Below, piece by piece: positions 1 through 12,724 of a stretch of 64,000 nt of DNA. This DNA comes from Dryococelus australis (Eukaryota > Arthropoda > Insecta > Phasmatodea > Phasmatidae), in assembly GCA_029891345.1 (NCBI GenBank), contig CM056995.1, positions 80,911,895 through 80,975,894 on the forward strand, written 5' to 3'. The translations under genes were made by a program, and so were the position numbers. Positions within the stretch are counted from its first letter, which is position 1, and the number at the start of each line of letters is the position of its first letter. Below the pieces are notes generated by a model. The model was given only the letters and a program-made list of their open reading frames with translations, was not told where the DNA came from and did no database searches.

Positions 1-580
1 GGAAGAGCAAATGGGAACTGCACCATTGAAAAATTTACCACCTACAGCAGGTGTTTCTACTATAAATCTCAGAAAATATATTTCTGAAAATATTAATCTT
101 ATTAATGAAAAATTTGGTTTATGAGGAGTTGGTCAAGATTTAAATTGGTGATACAAAAGTAAAAATAGATTCTAATTTTTTATCTGTCAAAGATAAAAAA
201 TATGAATTAACAGAAGGTCTTATTAATTTGTTAAAAAGTACCTATGAAGAACTTTAAGATAATTTCAGAAATGTTAACCTTAAAAATTACAGATATTATT
301 TTAGCAACCAATGCTATATTTCAAAAATATATTCCTAATAAGAAAAGGAATAATCCAAGTTCAAGTAGTAATACGAAGTATATTAAGATAATTAGTCAAA
401 TTTATGATGAATTACCATTACCAAATACACAAGAAAGAATGGTTTCTCCAAGAACTCTTAAATCTGGAGAAGGTTTTAGTTTTTGCAATGAAAAAATGAG
501 CGTAGTGAATATGTTGTGCAATAAATTTTCTGAATTTGTTAAAGATATTATATACCTTTTGAATTATTTATAAGAGTTTT
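1..580 (+). pseudogene. Polinton ORF remnant of unknown role
   Basis: Remnant of a plus-strand frame at the window edge. One segment includes SVKDKKYELTEGLINLLK; another (244-573) has ATNAIFQKYIPN and later a Ser/Asn-rich stretch. From memory, this pattern (a short beta-rich part, then a Tyr-Glu-x-Thr-x-Gly-Leu phrase, then a helical ..L..TNAI.. part) recurs in Polinton ORFs of animals. I cannot assign a function. It lies just upstream of the PLA2-like remnant on the same strand, so it probably belongs to the virion gene block. Confidence 0.5.
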
Positions 581-664
581 AAATGTAATTCCACATCCAT
601 TTTGGAATTCTGATCATGGAAAAGGCATGATAAATTGGGCATTAAACAATTTAAATTCACCCTA

Positions 665-955
665 AATGCATTTGCCGGGTTATAATTATTGTGGCCCATT
701 TACAAAATTAAATTAAACATTAGGAAGAGGAGAAACTGGAGTGAATAAACTAGATGAAGCTTGCAAATATCATATTGCTTATAGAGATCATAAAGATTTA
801 GAATCCAGGCATGAAGCTGATGAAATATTACAAAAAGAAACAAAAGAAATTATGCTAAATAAAGATACTCCAATTGGAGAAAAAATTACTTCTGCAGCTG
901 TTGTCTCGAACAATGTTTACAAAAGAAAATTAGGATGGGGCATTAAAATTTATTA
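665..955 (+). pseudogene. Phospholipase A2-like (parvovirus VP1u-type) remnant
   Basis: The readable part has the order typical of viral PLA2 domains: a Leu-Pro-Gly-Tyr-Asn / Cys-Gly-Pro-Phe-Thr-Lys-Leu calcium-loop region, then a GVNKLDEACKYH helix and IAYRDHKDLESRHEADEIL. In parvoviruses and related capsid proteins this domain hydrolyses membrane phospholipids so that the particle can leave the endosome. Its place next to the other virion-type frames fits a structural protein of the element. The copy is a fossil. Confidence 0.7.
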
Positions 956-981
956 AACTATTAATTTTATTTTTACTTTAA

Positions 982-1323
982 ATGAAGATAACATATATAA
1001 CTTTCGATATTCCTTATATAAAAAAAAAAAAGCAAGATGGCAATGGTAAAGTTAATTTGAAATTTTTGCCAACAGTTAAAAAAATGGTCAAAGAAAAAAC
1101 TGGCACTGGTTTACATCATGGAGGAATTATTTCCATTGTACTTGCCGCAATTTATAGTGCTGTTAAACAAACTAGTAAAAATAAAAAAGAATTGGAAGAA
1201 CAGAGACATAATTTAGCAATGGAAAATAAATCAGGAAGTGGATTAAAACTAGGAAGACCAAATAAAATTAAAATTTATCACCATTATCTAATGTCGATAT
1301 TGAAATATGTAAAAAAAAATTAA
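982..1323 (+). pseudogene. Polinton small virion-type ORF with hydrophobic segment
   Basis: 113 codons open. A basic N-terminal part is followed by a hydrophobic segment (GGIISIVLAAIYSAV), then a charged helix KKELEEQRHNLAMEN and a Gly/Lys-rich end (GSGLKLGRP). I know this layout (hydrophobic patch, then LEE..RHN..ME, then Gly-Leu-rich tail) as a recurring small Polinton ORF lying between PLA2-like and protease genes, as it does here. It may act on membranes like adenovirus pVI or pX, but that is only an analogy. Confidence 0.5.
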
Positions 1324-1329
1324 ATATTA

Positions 1330-1660
1330 AATATTTCAGAAATATTTATATGATTGATGAACTACCAAAAAATATCCACAAAAATGAATGTGCTGTGGTT
1401 AATTTTGATATTTCAACAAATCCTGGCCCTCATTGAGTTTGCTATTTTAAAGAAAATAATGTTTATTATTAGACTAATTTGGAGGCAATATTCCCACTAG
1501 TTTAATTATTTCAAAAACAGAAACATTTATTATAGTGATGATCAAATTCAGAATTTTAATTCAGTTATATGTGGACATCTATGTTTAATTGCAACAAATC
1601 TTTTTTCAAGAGAATTTAAGTTTAATGACATAATTTCTATATTATTAAATTACAGATATA
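1330..1660 (+). pseudogene. Adenain-like cysteine protease remnant
   Basis: The readable segments match the Polinton/adenovirus maturation protease. There is a DELPKNIHKNECAVVNFD segment, then a PGPH..CYFKENNVYY segment holding the catalytic-His region, and then a segment (FNSVICGHLCL) containing the catalytic-Cys region. In adenoviruses and Polintons this enzyme cleaves virion precursor proteins. It directly follows the small hydrophobic ORF on the same strand, the usual neighbourhood. The copy is a fossil. Confidence 0.7.
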
Positions 1661-1689
1661 TTTGGGAAACCATGAATCAAATATTTAAA

Positions 1690-2640
1690 TTAAGACTTTT
1701 GACAATATTGCTGAAGATTTAAAAAAATATGTAGATTCACAATGCAATGCGAGTGTTTTTACTTTACAAAACAAACTAACTACCTGCTTTGATTTTACAA
1801 AAAGTTATGTTTCTTTTTTTGGACATGAATTGTTAATATAGCTGACCCCATTTATGGAAAAGATTATGCATTAAAAAATGATGATTCAAAATAAAACAAT
1901 TGTTTCTGATTATGCTCTAAAAGAAGATATAAATTTACAATTCAATAACACTATTGCTGATTATATGAAACAAATAAATAATACAAAACACACACTAAAA
2001 AAAGAAGCAGATTCAAAATATAAAACTTAGCTGCTGAGTATGCATTATAAAACAATGTTGAATCAAAGTACAACACTAGTGCGATTTAAAAACATATGTA
2101 GATTCCAAATATAATACCATTGTTTACTTATTTGATCTCATAAACCAGAAAGTTTTTGTTTACACAACAGACTGTTTCTATTCAAAATCAAAGAATTAAT
2201 AATATGGCTGATCCTGTGGATGGCAAAGATGCTGCCAATTAAAAGATACTTCGATAAAAACATAGCTGATAAATTACAAAATTTAAACCAATCAGTTTTA
2301 AATAATTGTGAGACGCTTGATAACTTAAATAAGATACACGAGAGTTTACATCCCTACATTTTTTAAAATTTTTAAGTGCAAAGTGGAATAAAATTAATAA
2401 TATTTTTCACTTAGAAAATAATTCAATTTTCTTTACTTTTTTGACGAATTGTAATGTTTATAAAATAATTACTGTTAATCCCCATTTATCTGATGATACT
2501 GTGACTGTTATTAAGGGAACTACAAAAATAAATTATAGTAAACCATTTGATGTTAACATAGGTGATATTTTTACTTTTAAAACAAGAAAACTAGAATATC
2601 TGAATATGATGGTTTGATGACTACAATAGGAATATTCGTA
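1690..2640 (+). pseudogene. Unrecognised Polinton gene remnant (fibre- or tail-like?)
   Basis: Broken plus-strand coding-like sequence. Its first half carries imperfect repeats of a segment with phrases like YMKQINNTKHTLKKEADSKY, rich in Asn, Lys and Asp, which would suit a long helical or fibrous protein. The last part (about 2390-2600) reads like a beta-rich domain (NPHLSDDTVTVIKGTTK). I recognise no family. Position in the virion gene block suggests a structural or attachment role, but this is inference. Confidence 0.35.
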
Positions 2641-2759
2641 AAATACAAGATTAATTTTTTTTTTTACCAATAAAAGGATAACACTTGGTGTTTGAAGTAC
2701 AATATAGTCACTAAGAATAACAATATAAAAAATGAAAATATAACAAATGGGTGATTAGT

Positions 2760-3261
2760 TCAGAAAAGTATATGTTTGTGCAATGATAAAAAAAAACATG
2801 ATTCTTAAAAAAACAAAAAAAAATTCTCAATGTGAGAGAAGGAACAATTAATGAATTATATAAACCTGCACAAAAAAATTTTCCAAGACAAAAAATAATT
2901 TCATATGGAACTGATGATTTATGGCATATTGATTTTGTAGAAATTAACACTTACTGGTAATTTAAAAATTACATCACACATAAATAATTATTACAAATAT
3001 ATGACAATAATTTACATTTTTACAAAATTTGCATTTGCTATACCAATTAAAGATAAAACAGCTAAAAATTTATCAAACGGTTTAGAATGTATATTAATTA
3101 AAAGAAAACCAAATAATATAATAATTTAAAATGTAGAACTATTGGTACAAAGCCAATTTAAGTTAACAAAAAAAAAAAGAAGAAAAATATGGCAAACAAA
3201 TTTTGTGTTTACTAAATCAAAATATAAAGTTGGAGATAATGTTCATATGAGAAAACTGGAC

Positions 3262-3293
<32 letters not shown>

Positions 3294-3545
3294 GGTTATA
3301 CTGCTAATTCGGCGACAGAATTATTTACTATTATTAAAGTTTTAAATTATGATGTACCAACTTACAAATAAAAAAAATATCAATGGAGATGAAATAAAGG
3401 GTAGTTTTTATGAATATGAAATTATGAAAACTGACTACCCGAATTAATAATTGAAAAAGTTATAAAAAAACTAGAGGTAAACAAATTATTGTAAAATGGT
3501 TAGGTTCTGATAAATCACACAACTCGTGGATTAATAAAAATTAAT
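2760..3545 (+). pseudogene. Polinton integrase with chromodomain, remnant
   Basis: A retroviral-type DDE integrase. The readable parts are a YGTDDLWHIDFVE segment with the first catalytic Asp, then YYKYMTIIYIFTKFAFAIPI with the second Asp region apparently decayed, then KSKYKVGDNVHMRK (the SH3-like region). A C-terminal chromodomain-like end has IVKWLGSD...SWI. The integrase inserts Polintons with 6-bp target duplications; the chromodomain is thought to steer target choice. This copy is a fossil. Confidence 0.75.
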
Positions 3546-3581
3546 CTGCGATTTGCGCAGTTTAGTCTGCTTTAGCTGATG

Positions 3582-3585
<4 letters not shown>

Positions 3586-3626
<41 letters not shown>

Positions 3627-3664
3627 CACACACACACATACACACACACATACATACATATATA
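3586..3664. repeat. (TA)n/(CA)n microsatellite
   Basis: About 40 bp of TA repeats followed by TACACACA/TACATACA units, lying just after the integrase remnant. Confidence 0.95.
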
Positions 3665-3839
3665 TATTTTAGAATTATACAATTTCAAAAACAATATACC
3701 ATAACACTCATCACGTTTAACAACCGTTTTAACATTCATTCTCCGTTGTGTTGTGGTTTGTTTTAACATAAACATGTTTTTAATTTAATAAAGTCTTTAA
3801 TTTTATTTCTATACTTTCCATTATTTATTTTTCGACTCA

Positions 3840-4420
3840 AATCTATTGTAATAAAACCATATATTCATCCCAGCATTTTGAACAAATTTCTTTAAATTTC
3901 TCATAAGTCATGTCACCTCCCACAAAATCGTTAAAAATATGCTTTAAATTTGTTTCATCTTGTCTAAATATACATAAAAAATTTGTAATATCTCTTACCA
4001 ATTGTTTAGGTATTTTGTTTGAGTGAAATACAATACATCAATATTTTTATGTCTGCTCCGAGTAAAATTATCACGAATAATGTCTTAATATTCTAAAACA
4101 TCAAATATAACTAGCGAATCTTTTTTGCATTGGTCTAAAGTAGGCATTTCAGCAGTATTATTTAAAAAGTGAACCATTTTTTCTATAATTTTTAGTTTTT
4201 TGGCTTCCTCATCGATATAATTTTGTAACTGAATATATTTAGGTTGGTTTAAACTTTTTAAGCAGACATACAGTTTATTAAAATTTAACCAACTTGTTTT
4301 ATAAATAAAAGTAATTATCAAATTTGTTTTCCCATAACTGCTCGGGCCAACAATTATTTTTTTGATGCCACTTCAGAAATTAAAACGCCAACACCCCAGT
4401 CAGTTTTTTGCATTTATGTT
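3840..4420 (-). pseudogene. FtsK/A32-like packaging ATPase remnant
   Basis: On the minus strand a Walker A phrase IIVGPSSYGKTNLIITF (about 4330-4370) is followed in the same frame by a helical stretch (QPKYIQLQNYIDEEAKKL) and then DQCKKDSLVIFDVLEY, the Walker B region. This order is that of the A32/FtsK-HerA ATPases that drive genome packaging in Polintons, adintoviruses and large DNA viruses. It lies between integrase and polymerase, transcribed opposite to the virion block. The copy is a fossil. Confidence 0.75.
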
Positions 4421-4579
4421 AATTTTTTATACAAATGGATAATAAAGTATAAGTTGACAAGCAATAGTTATATTTAAAGAAAAAACTTTATGATACAATA
4501 CATAATGAAAAATCTATTGCATTAATCAATTTTCGTAGAAAATTTTTAATGCCAAATAATAATAATACTATATAACACC

Positions 4580-5140
4580 AATTGAAAAATGAGTCCTGCT
4601 GTTGACAAAAATGAAGTTATAACTATTCCAAGAGGTCAACATGATATTGAATTGTTAAAACAAACTATAAATTTAATTGATCCATTTTCAACCAATAATA
4701 TTGAATTAATAACAGATAATGTAAAAAATAGAATGTATATTAAATTTAAATTAGATATTAAACTTGATGATAGATTATCTGATATTCATGGTTTTGAAAG
4801 AAAATTAACTATTAAAAAAGACAAAGTTGTTGTAGGCACTAAATTACCTCATTTTAATCCATTTAAAACAATAAATATTCTCTATAATTTAGCATATGGT
4901 ATGTTCATAAAATATGATGAATTTAAATAATTTAGAAACTGATACAACTGCGAGTTTTCCAACCAAAAACTATGTTTGGTTTTAGAGATTATATAATTTA
5001 TGTGCCCGCATATCCAGTGTTTTTATAAAATTAATAAAGAGAGGTTTAATCATATTGTTTTAGAAATTAGAGATGAAAACGACAAACTGATTGATTTTGA
5101 TGGTACTGATATTGATGTCTCAGAAACTAAAGCAGTTTAA
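4580..5140 (+). pseudogene. Polinton virion-type protein remnant (penton- or minor capsid-like?)
   Basis: An open stretch of 113 codons from 4589 begins MSPAVDKNEVITIPRGQHDI and continues with a region around LDDRLSDIHGFERKL. Further readable frame (about 5050-5110) includes IRDENDKLIDFDGTDID. The phrases ITIP-x-G-x-x-[DE]I and LIDF-[DR]-G recur together in a Polinton ORF that I remember as a small virion protein; its exact role (penton or other) I cannot settle. The copy is a fossil. Confidence 0.5.
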
Positions 5141-5149
5141 AATATAATA

Positions 5150-8100
5150 TAAAAATCAATTTAAAATTATTCTTATTGAAATCCGTATGGTAGTTGTCTA
5201 TTTCATTTTTTAATATAATTCTTTTGTTATCATAAGGACTTATTGCTATTTTAACTTCAACTGTATATATTTAATGTATTTCACTCATTAAATTCATTGT
5301 ATATTGTATTCTCTCTTTAAACCAACAATTCTTAGTCATAAAATGTAATTCGCTTATTAACTACACATTCTCTCACACCTTTTGATTTTTATTTTTATCG
5401 CCAACTTTATAAGCATACATTTTTGATCCTAAACAAACAAATTCTTTCATTATATTACCATTACATTCATCTTTTCATTTTTCCTAAAACTTAATTTATT
5501 TGAGGCATGTTATAAATATTCTCTTTGGATAATCACTTGTCAAATTTTTCTATTGTCTACTTCATATCTTCGTAAAAATCTTTTGGTTTTATGTTATACA
5601 TGTATGAATCTTATCTTGATAACATAATTCAATTTTATCACCATATTTTGGTTTTATTAGGTTATAATGAAAATCATACATTAATTCTTTCGATATGTCT
5701 AAAATTGACATACCCACATAAATTGGTTTATTGAATTTTATATTTGTTTTATCATGTATAGCTGCAAGATTTTCATTAAATATAGTACTTATTTTAAATT
5801 TGGTTTTGCTACTAATTTTTCAGTATCTGATACTAGTTTTATATCAAATCTGTTTCTAATAGTTTCCATATTTTGCCAAACACTGAATTATTCATGAACT
5901 TATAAAAATCTTTTTCAAAATAATTTTTTGCATTAGTTCTCATTGTAGTGTTTAAATCTACATACTTTTTTTAACCAGACTGCTCAAATGCTAATATTTT
6001 GTAAGTTTTAAAACATTTTTTAAACAGTTTCAAATTACAATAGAACTATATACTTTTCTTTATTATCTAAAGTTGTTAATAATTTAGATTGATTTGTTTT
6101 TGGAACCATCATATTTTCTGGGCAAAATGGAAGATCTTATGTAAATTATGTAGTTCTTGTGGATATTCTAAATCAACGTCTAATGTACAGCCAAACTCAG
6201 AAAAGTCTTTCAAATTGAATATAATTTCACTCCGGTAATCTAAATCATACAATGTATAATAAACCCAGTCAAAAACACCATATGGTAAATATTTTGCCAT
6301 TGCCCAACCATATAAATTATTAGCATCAAGATATGCTAAATAATTTGATTCTTGATTAGCATTAAGATCATATAAATATTTATTAGCTAACATATCGCTT
6401 ACGACATTGCGATATGCCACCTCTAATTCCTTTTTCAATCATTAAAATCTTATAATTGTGTAATAAATCTAGTGGGTATTTTGTCATTTTTAACATTGCA
6501 TCCCATGATAAACCTGGTGCTGTAAAATACCATGCAGGATCTAAATCAAGAGAATTTATACATGCATTATTGTTAGCATATACATTCAAAAATTGTAGAA
6601 ATACATCACTTTTAAAAAAATAAATCATGGCAGTCACCAAGATTTTTTATATTAAATTGGTTCCATATGCATCTTGCAGGCTCAAAATCTGAGTCAGTTA
6701 TATCAGATTCATTTAATTTATTGTAAAATTTGCTCTTTGGTGGAAGTTCTGTTTGTTCAAATTTTTTCCATCTATCACATGGAAACATACCCTTTTTAAT
6801 AACTAAGTCTTCACGTTCTTTTGGAAAACGTTTTCCTGCGTGTTTCATATGATCTTTACGTAAATTAGATGATAATTTATCTAAACTACTAGCCATAAAT
6901 TTGAATGTGTATGAATTGCATCTTCAAATTTTGATTTCTTCCCAAAAGTTATAAACTTTTCTTAATTTATAATTATTTCTATATTTTTTTCATCATATCC
7001 TAACTCTTTAATAAATAAATGTGCATCATAGCCTGGTAAATTATGAAAATAAATCGGAACATGATTGGGTAATTTTAATTTTAGATTACAATCATAACAT
7101 ACAGGATTTATGCATTTTCCTTCTTATATGATCATGATTGTGTACTTTTTTACTGTCCTCTGTATATTCATATCCACACACAGTAAATTCATCTGAGTTC
7201 CTATATAATATTTTTTCTTTGTTAGTAGATACATTGGTTCAATTTGTGAATATATTTCCCCAATTTCTTCTACTTCCCTTTTTATTGATTGTATAAATAT
7301 TTTATGAGCATTTGGACCTTGATATACACTACTGGGGGCTTATACTCACCATAACCAGATACAATATAATAACAAAAACCAGATGCTTCGTGTAATTGAT
7401 ATTTCATTGTGTACGATTAATCATTTAATTTTAAATCAATGTTACTGATTTGTTTATTAGTAAGATTATATCGTTCAAGTGTCATTATAAAAACCATTAT
7501 CAATATCATCCTCTGTTAAAATTGGATATTTTTTAATTAATTTAAATTTTTTATTTCTCTTGGGTTTGGTTTAGTTGTTATTTTCCTTAATACTGATTCA
7601 AAATCTGCATATATTGTGAATGAAACCTTCATTGTATGTTTATAATTTTTAGATTATATTTGCTCTCCTTTTGGGGGTAAAGTGAGTTTTACAGTTTCAT
7701 TTTTAGGACAATCTTGGATATGTTTATTTAATTTTTCTTGAGAATAAAAAAACTGAAGGCACATATAAGTTTTACCATTATGTTTAGTTTTTTGTGCAGA
7801 AAGCATCTTCGCTAAATCTTTTATCTAACAATAATGTGAATTTTGCGCAGCTGCGTCCACTTTAGATGATGCTAAAAAAAGTAAATTTATGTTTTCCCTT
7901 TTTATTCTGTGCAAGTTTTAGTGGATATACTGTGGATTTATCATCAATATCATCAACACTTATAGATGTATAAATTTGATTTTCTATTTTTGGCATATCA
8001 TCAATTTTAATAGGATATTCATATTTATCTATTACTTCATCAATATCATGCCCCACGTTTTTACAGTTAGATACTCTCTGTGCATCTTTTTCTACTGGAA

Positions 8101-8830
8101 ACAACACAAATTATATTGCCCAAAGAAAGCATGTTTGATCATTATTCTTTACATTCATGCACATTTTTTTATTTTTAATCACATCTGGTAGATCAGTATA
8201 TGATGAGCCTCTTAGTGGATTGTAATTATTTATTGCTAATTGTATTCCAATTATTTTATCTAAAGCCCATCCAGAATATCGTTTTTGAAATTCAGATAAT
8301 TGTGTAAGTATTTCATGTATTATGAATTTATAAATTTTTTTAAACTGTCCAGAATTCAATACTGTATAATTTATGGTTGAAAAGTGAACAATTTTACTTA
8401 ATTATCATCCTGCTTATGAAAATTAGCATATAATTTATTACTGGTTTTCACATCTTTAAATATTTTAAGATTGTGTATTATCTCAAATATTTTGATATCC
8501 TACTTTTAAAAGCATTATTAACTCTAATTTTTGCTGGAATGGAAATAGTTCTGTTAATTCTTTTTTATCTTTGGGATATAATTCATTGATATTTGCATCA
8601 GCCAAGGGTAAATTTGTAAAATTATTCTTTGTTCTTTTTATCTGCTTTATTTTTCTCGCTTGTCTATAATCCGTAGCATTAAAAAATGGTATAAGAGTTC
8701 CAATTAGATTGTTTTTTCCTTACCTCTAGTTATACATTCTATTTTAAAATATTTAGCAATGCGTCTCAGCATCCTCATCCCCCTCGCCTACAACACGGTT
8801 GTTATACAAGCCTCTTTATTTTATAGTTTT
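5150..8830 (-). pseudogene. Protein-primed DNA polymerase B remnant
   Basis: The largest gene remnant, minus strand. In protein order: an N-terminal region with SGWALDKIIGIQLAINNYNP and YTDLPDVIKNKKMCMNVKNN (8111-8359); KTKHNGKTYMCLQFFYSQ with a Cys-rich part; then a thumb/palm region with LDLDPAWYFTAPGLSWDAML (6383-6640), IRGGISQCRKRY, and SNYLAYLDANNLYGWAMAKY (6109-6438), which contains the palm YLDxNNLYG motif. The C-terminus reaches about 5160. These are hallmarks of the Polinton family B polymerase that copies the element from a terminal protein. The gene is a fossil, broken many times. Confidence 0.85.
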
Positions 8831-8949
8831 ATTAATAAGAAATATTTATTTAACTGTATCTTTATTTTTATGGACTTTTTGGTACCATGATTTTTTTAAA
8901 TCAAAATAACACAAATGTTTTACTTAATATTAATATCAAAAACAATATT

Positions 8950-9295
8950 TATTAATTATTTAGCTTCTTACTATTATTGTATTTCTTCATATATTCATTA
9001 TAACAAGCTTTACATTTTATTATATTTTTATGAAGATAATCTAGAGCTTTACTGTGAAATTTAGAATTTTTGTGTGTGCGAGAACTGTATTACAAACATA
9101 TCTTCGACACACACACATGACTTTATCTCTATTTTGTTCATAATGTTTTGTACCTTTTTCGATACATTTTTTTACAGATGTTATAAAGCATATATTTTGT
9201 GTTTAGATTAAAGAAAAAACTTCCTTTATTTAATAATTCATTACAATTTTTACAAATTTTAGCATTTTCCATTTTGTGTTGCGATTCCATGTTTG
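8950..9295 (-). pseudogene. Small Cys-rich (zinc-ribbon-like) ORF remnant
   Basis: Starting at an ATG at 9290 on the minus strand the frame reads MENAKICKNCNELLNKG after five residues. Near the end comes a second metal-binding pair in CKACYNEYMKKYNN. Two CxxC pairs separated by a basic region suit a small zinc-binding or HNH-like protein; such ORFs accompany Polinton polymerases. The function is unknown. It lies directly upstream of the polymerase remnant on the same strand. Confidence 0.45.
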
Positions 9296-9405
9296 TTTAT
9301 TTATAAAGAAAAAATTTTAATTAGGAAAATTAAAAATATTACTTTAAATTTCAAAATTTTTGCAGTTTTATTAAATTTATGTCCTTTTAAATAACATAAA
9401 CCAAA

Positions 9406-9704
9406 ATGGAGGGTCTGCTCAACAAGTTGAACAATTTATATGAATTGACTAAACTATAAGACCTCAAAATTGATAAGTGGTATGAAGCTACAGAATTTAA
9501 AATTTATGAATCTAAGTTTGGCAAAAAAAAATCAATTGTATTCTAGATGGTAATTATAAAATCACTTTACCAGATCGTTATGCAAAGATAATTGATGAAA
9601 ATAGCTTAAAAATGATGAATGAGGGGCAAGTTTTTATAGTGTATAAAGGTTTAAAAGAAATTAAAAATGGAAAATCTGTACATGATATTGAGTTTAATAT
9701 TTAA
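9406..9704 (+). pseudogene. Small Polinton ORF remnant (possible OB-fold-like protein)
   Basis: Begins ATG-GAG-GGT at 9406. Readable phrases are DKWYEATEFKIYESKFGKKK, then YKITLPDRYAKIIDENSLK and a short beta-rich end (GQVFIVYKGLKEIKNGKS). The pattern of a beta-rich chain of about 100 residues with a LP-x-R-[YF] phrase recurs in small accessory ORFs of Polintons and some insect DNA viruses. A nucleic-acid-binding role is possible but unproven. It is the last gene before the presumed right end. Confidence 0.45.
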
Positions 9705-10033
9705 ATTCTACAATTATCTTTTCATCTGATTTGCTTGTTTTAGCCTTAAATTTGCTTGATATTTGCACAATTTTGCTTTGTCTTACCTGTGTCAATATGT
9801 GTGCGCAAATTTTTTAAAAGCTTTCAGAGCTTAAATTTAACCCTCAAATACCTTGACTTTGGCTTTTTTTACATGATTTGTGGTTTTTTCATCAAATTTC
9901 AGATTGAGTTTTTAATTTGTTCCTGTACTTTTAGACAAAATAACCCATTTAGTGTACTGCATTTTTATTGTAATTTTAGAAGAAATAACCCCAAAAAGTG
10001 TGCTGCGCCAACTCTATCATTATACATCTACTG
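9705..10033. other. Presumed right terminal region of Polinton 1
   Basis: Non-coding, T-rich sequence that would belong to the right inverted repeat. It ends ...atacatctact before gaagta. The partner repeat is outside the window, so the boundary is a guess from the AGT...ACT ends usual for the class. Confidence 0.35.
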
Positions 10034-12357
10034 AAGTATTACATTATTCTTTCCAAATAAAAGTTAAGTGGTACTACTCTTATTAAAATAATAAGTGTGT
10101 GTGTGGTATGCTACCATTTTTTTTGTGATCGTGTTGGACAGGAAAATATTTTTAACTTTTCATTGTATACTCATACATTCCAATTTCTTGTGATGCTTGC
10201 CACACCACTCCAAATGCCTGCTTTAAAATATGCCCGATAATGAAGTAAAAGAATAAACTGAAGTGAACTGTTATTTTACGAGATGATCCAAATGTAACAA
10301 TATATAAGGAATTTCTGTATAAGTATAATTGGGCATCCATGGGGTTCATGATTCCAGTGGGGTTCTTTGCAACCACAGTGGGGATTCAGAACCACACGTC
10401 CCACAAGGCCCCTCTACCCATGCCCCGCAGCAGTGGTGTACCGAACATAATTTGAGACTTAGATACCATGGAGGTTAAGTCGTATAATTCGCGACGCCCA
10501 ACAACCATGCCAGAGCGATCCCGCAGTGTCATGAGCTGCTGAGTGACTAATCCCCTCCACAACCTCAGGTGCTTCTTAAGTGACTGCCCGCTGACACTGG
10601 GGTCTGATCATGTTTTTTCATCTCTTATGCCACTATAGCAGTGAGGTAGGTATAGGTTAATGTAGCGGATGTAAAGCCTTTGTTATTAACGAACACGTAT
10701 GGTATAATGTTACACTTTATTGGTACCAAGTTACCCCAAATGACTGTAATTAGAACTTAAATACTTTCTGTACAACTATTTAAATCTTAGAAGCAAGGTG
10801 GTTTGATAATGTAATGCTCATTTAAAGATATATACAGGAAATAGTCACTAGTGTCAATATAAGCCCAATGTTTAATACCATACTTAACAAAAGCAAATAA
10901 TATTCAGTGTATTAACAATATGTTGATAAAATCCTTCACATCACTGCTACGTACCAAGAGTTCATTACCATCCTCTATTGTGTTTCAGACATAAATACAA
11001 TTTAAGTATTTGGAAAGGTAATACCAAATAATATTATGATGCATAAATCCATCTATCACTAGAACAGAAGATAATTGATCCATTGATAATATTTCTTTTT
11101 AAATACCCATCCCTAGCTTGGGGTAGAGAAGAGGTTTAATTGTGGAAGATAAAAGATTTTTGTTTTTCCTACATTCTAATTTATTAAGATTTGAGAAGGT
11201 TAGATTTCCATTAGTGGAGGTAAACATGATCCAAAATGTAGTTTATTACACTGCACACATTTATACCATTATACCCAATGCATATTTTAAACATAACCTG
11301 TGAGAAAAAGCTGCAGTATATGGAAAAGAAAGTAACTGTAATTTTTTTGTTTAATTTCAGAAATCCAGGATATTTTTATTTTATCCAATCATACCACTTT
11401 TTTTTAAATTGTCTGTGGACTGTAGGATAGTTTCAATTATTACTCTATTAAATTATTGGCCAAAGAAGAATACACATGTAACAGAATCTAAACATTCCAA
11501 CCCCAAGACCCCTACAGAAACCTGTGCTGTTCTCTGACAAAGTAAAGTGTAATCAATAATTTAAAAAATAATTTAACTGCTTTAATACCGGGTGATTATG
11601 GTTACCGTGCAGACGAATAATTGAATTACAATTGCAACCATAGTTGAGCCAGACCTACACAAAATGAGACTGAAAATACAGTAATATGTTGGGGGGGGGG
11701 GGGGTAGGTGCCCTTGAAAATATGTTTCGAATTGTTTGAATTCATAATAATACTAACCACAGGAGGTGAAAGAACAATTCCGTCAATACTGTTGTCTTGG
11801 GATCGACAACTGAAATCTGAACGATTGATATGGGTAATGACCATCCCCATTATTCTTAAGAAAATTGAGTGTGCCATTACGGACCACAACTTATATTCCC
11901 ATCAGAATGCCGCAGATTTACGAGCGCCCCGGTGATAGGGACGCTAACGAGAACTAAAATCTGTCTTCGCTTCACTCAGCAGCTGCTGCATCAATACGTA
12001 ACTACACACTATACTGACGAATATACAGTGCCAAGGACACGAGAAAGTAACTTCATGCGCTATATGGTGATGGAATAATAGTCAATGAAGAGCCCACCAT
12101 GGCGCAGTACACCGGCGCTCCACGACATCTGCAATGCGCGGGCGAGGTTCCCGTCCGCTATGTGCGAAATCTGTGCAGGTATTGACGACTACGAACGTCA
12201 TTTTTAAAGACTGCCTACGGTTACGGTCTTCGAAAATGTTTACCGTAAAGAGAGACTAGCTCCGTAAAATAAAATACTTGCATACATGCAATAGTTGTGT
12301 TCCCGAGCACATAAACCGTTTACTAATTAATAACGTGAGAGTTAGAGAGTTTGTAGT

Positions 12358-12400
<43 letters not shown>

Positions 12401-12724
12401 CCAGCCTAAACCAACAGTTACAATATTGTTCATTATCGTTTGACACAATCTGAGCAGCCACACGAAGTTGCTTACGAAATTTCCTAAGTTACATGCTAGC
12501 CATTTAAGGTGGTGGTTACAGACACGGGCGTGTCCCTGAAGACACGCATGCGCGAGGGGAGAAACGCCATGACTCCTGTTCTCCAGTTGTCTTGAAACCT
12601 TCAATGAAGAAATTCTAACAATGAAATCTATACGGAAACATAGAAAAACTTACTACATTTAATTTGCAAGATAACTAAGCGCCGCATGCTGCACAGGCTT
12701 CCTTATTAGTAAAACAATACTTAC
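10034..12724. other. Non-coding stretch, probably intron of the minus-strand gene
   Basis: No supported coding sequence. There is a G run at 11690-11702 and a moderately GC-rich patch at 10320-10600 that may be an old unrecognised repeat. The patch at 12490-12600 is also GC-richer. If the two exons called here belong to one gene, this is part of its second intron. Confidence 0.5.
12361..12396. repeat. (TA)n microsatellite
   Basis: About 18 uninterrupted TA units. Confidence 0.95.

Larger units (their letters stand above)
1..10033. mobile_element. Polinton/Maverick fossil 1 (partial, right-hand ~10 kb)
   Basis: A run of decayed genes typical of Polintons. The plus strand has PLA2-like, membrane-segment, protease and integrase remnants, then a virion-type protein. 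The minus strand has a packaging ATPase, a long polymerase B and a small zinc-binding protein. The left end lies outside the window, so neither the inverted repeat nor the target duplication can be checked. The right edge is placed near 10033, where the sequence reads ...tacatctact, because elements of this class end in AGT/ACT; that edge is a guess. The copy is broken in many places (dozens), uniformly AT-rich, and clearly old. Confidence 0.85.

Noticed and set aside
3541-7880. A shared gcgcag...tttag-tgatgct phrase near 3555 and 7850
   Set aside because: Only about 20 bases, with differing spacing; the second lies in polymerase coding text, so chance is the simplest explanation.
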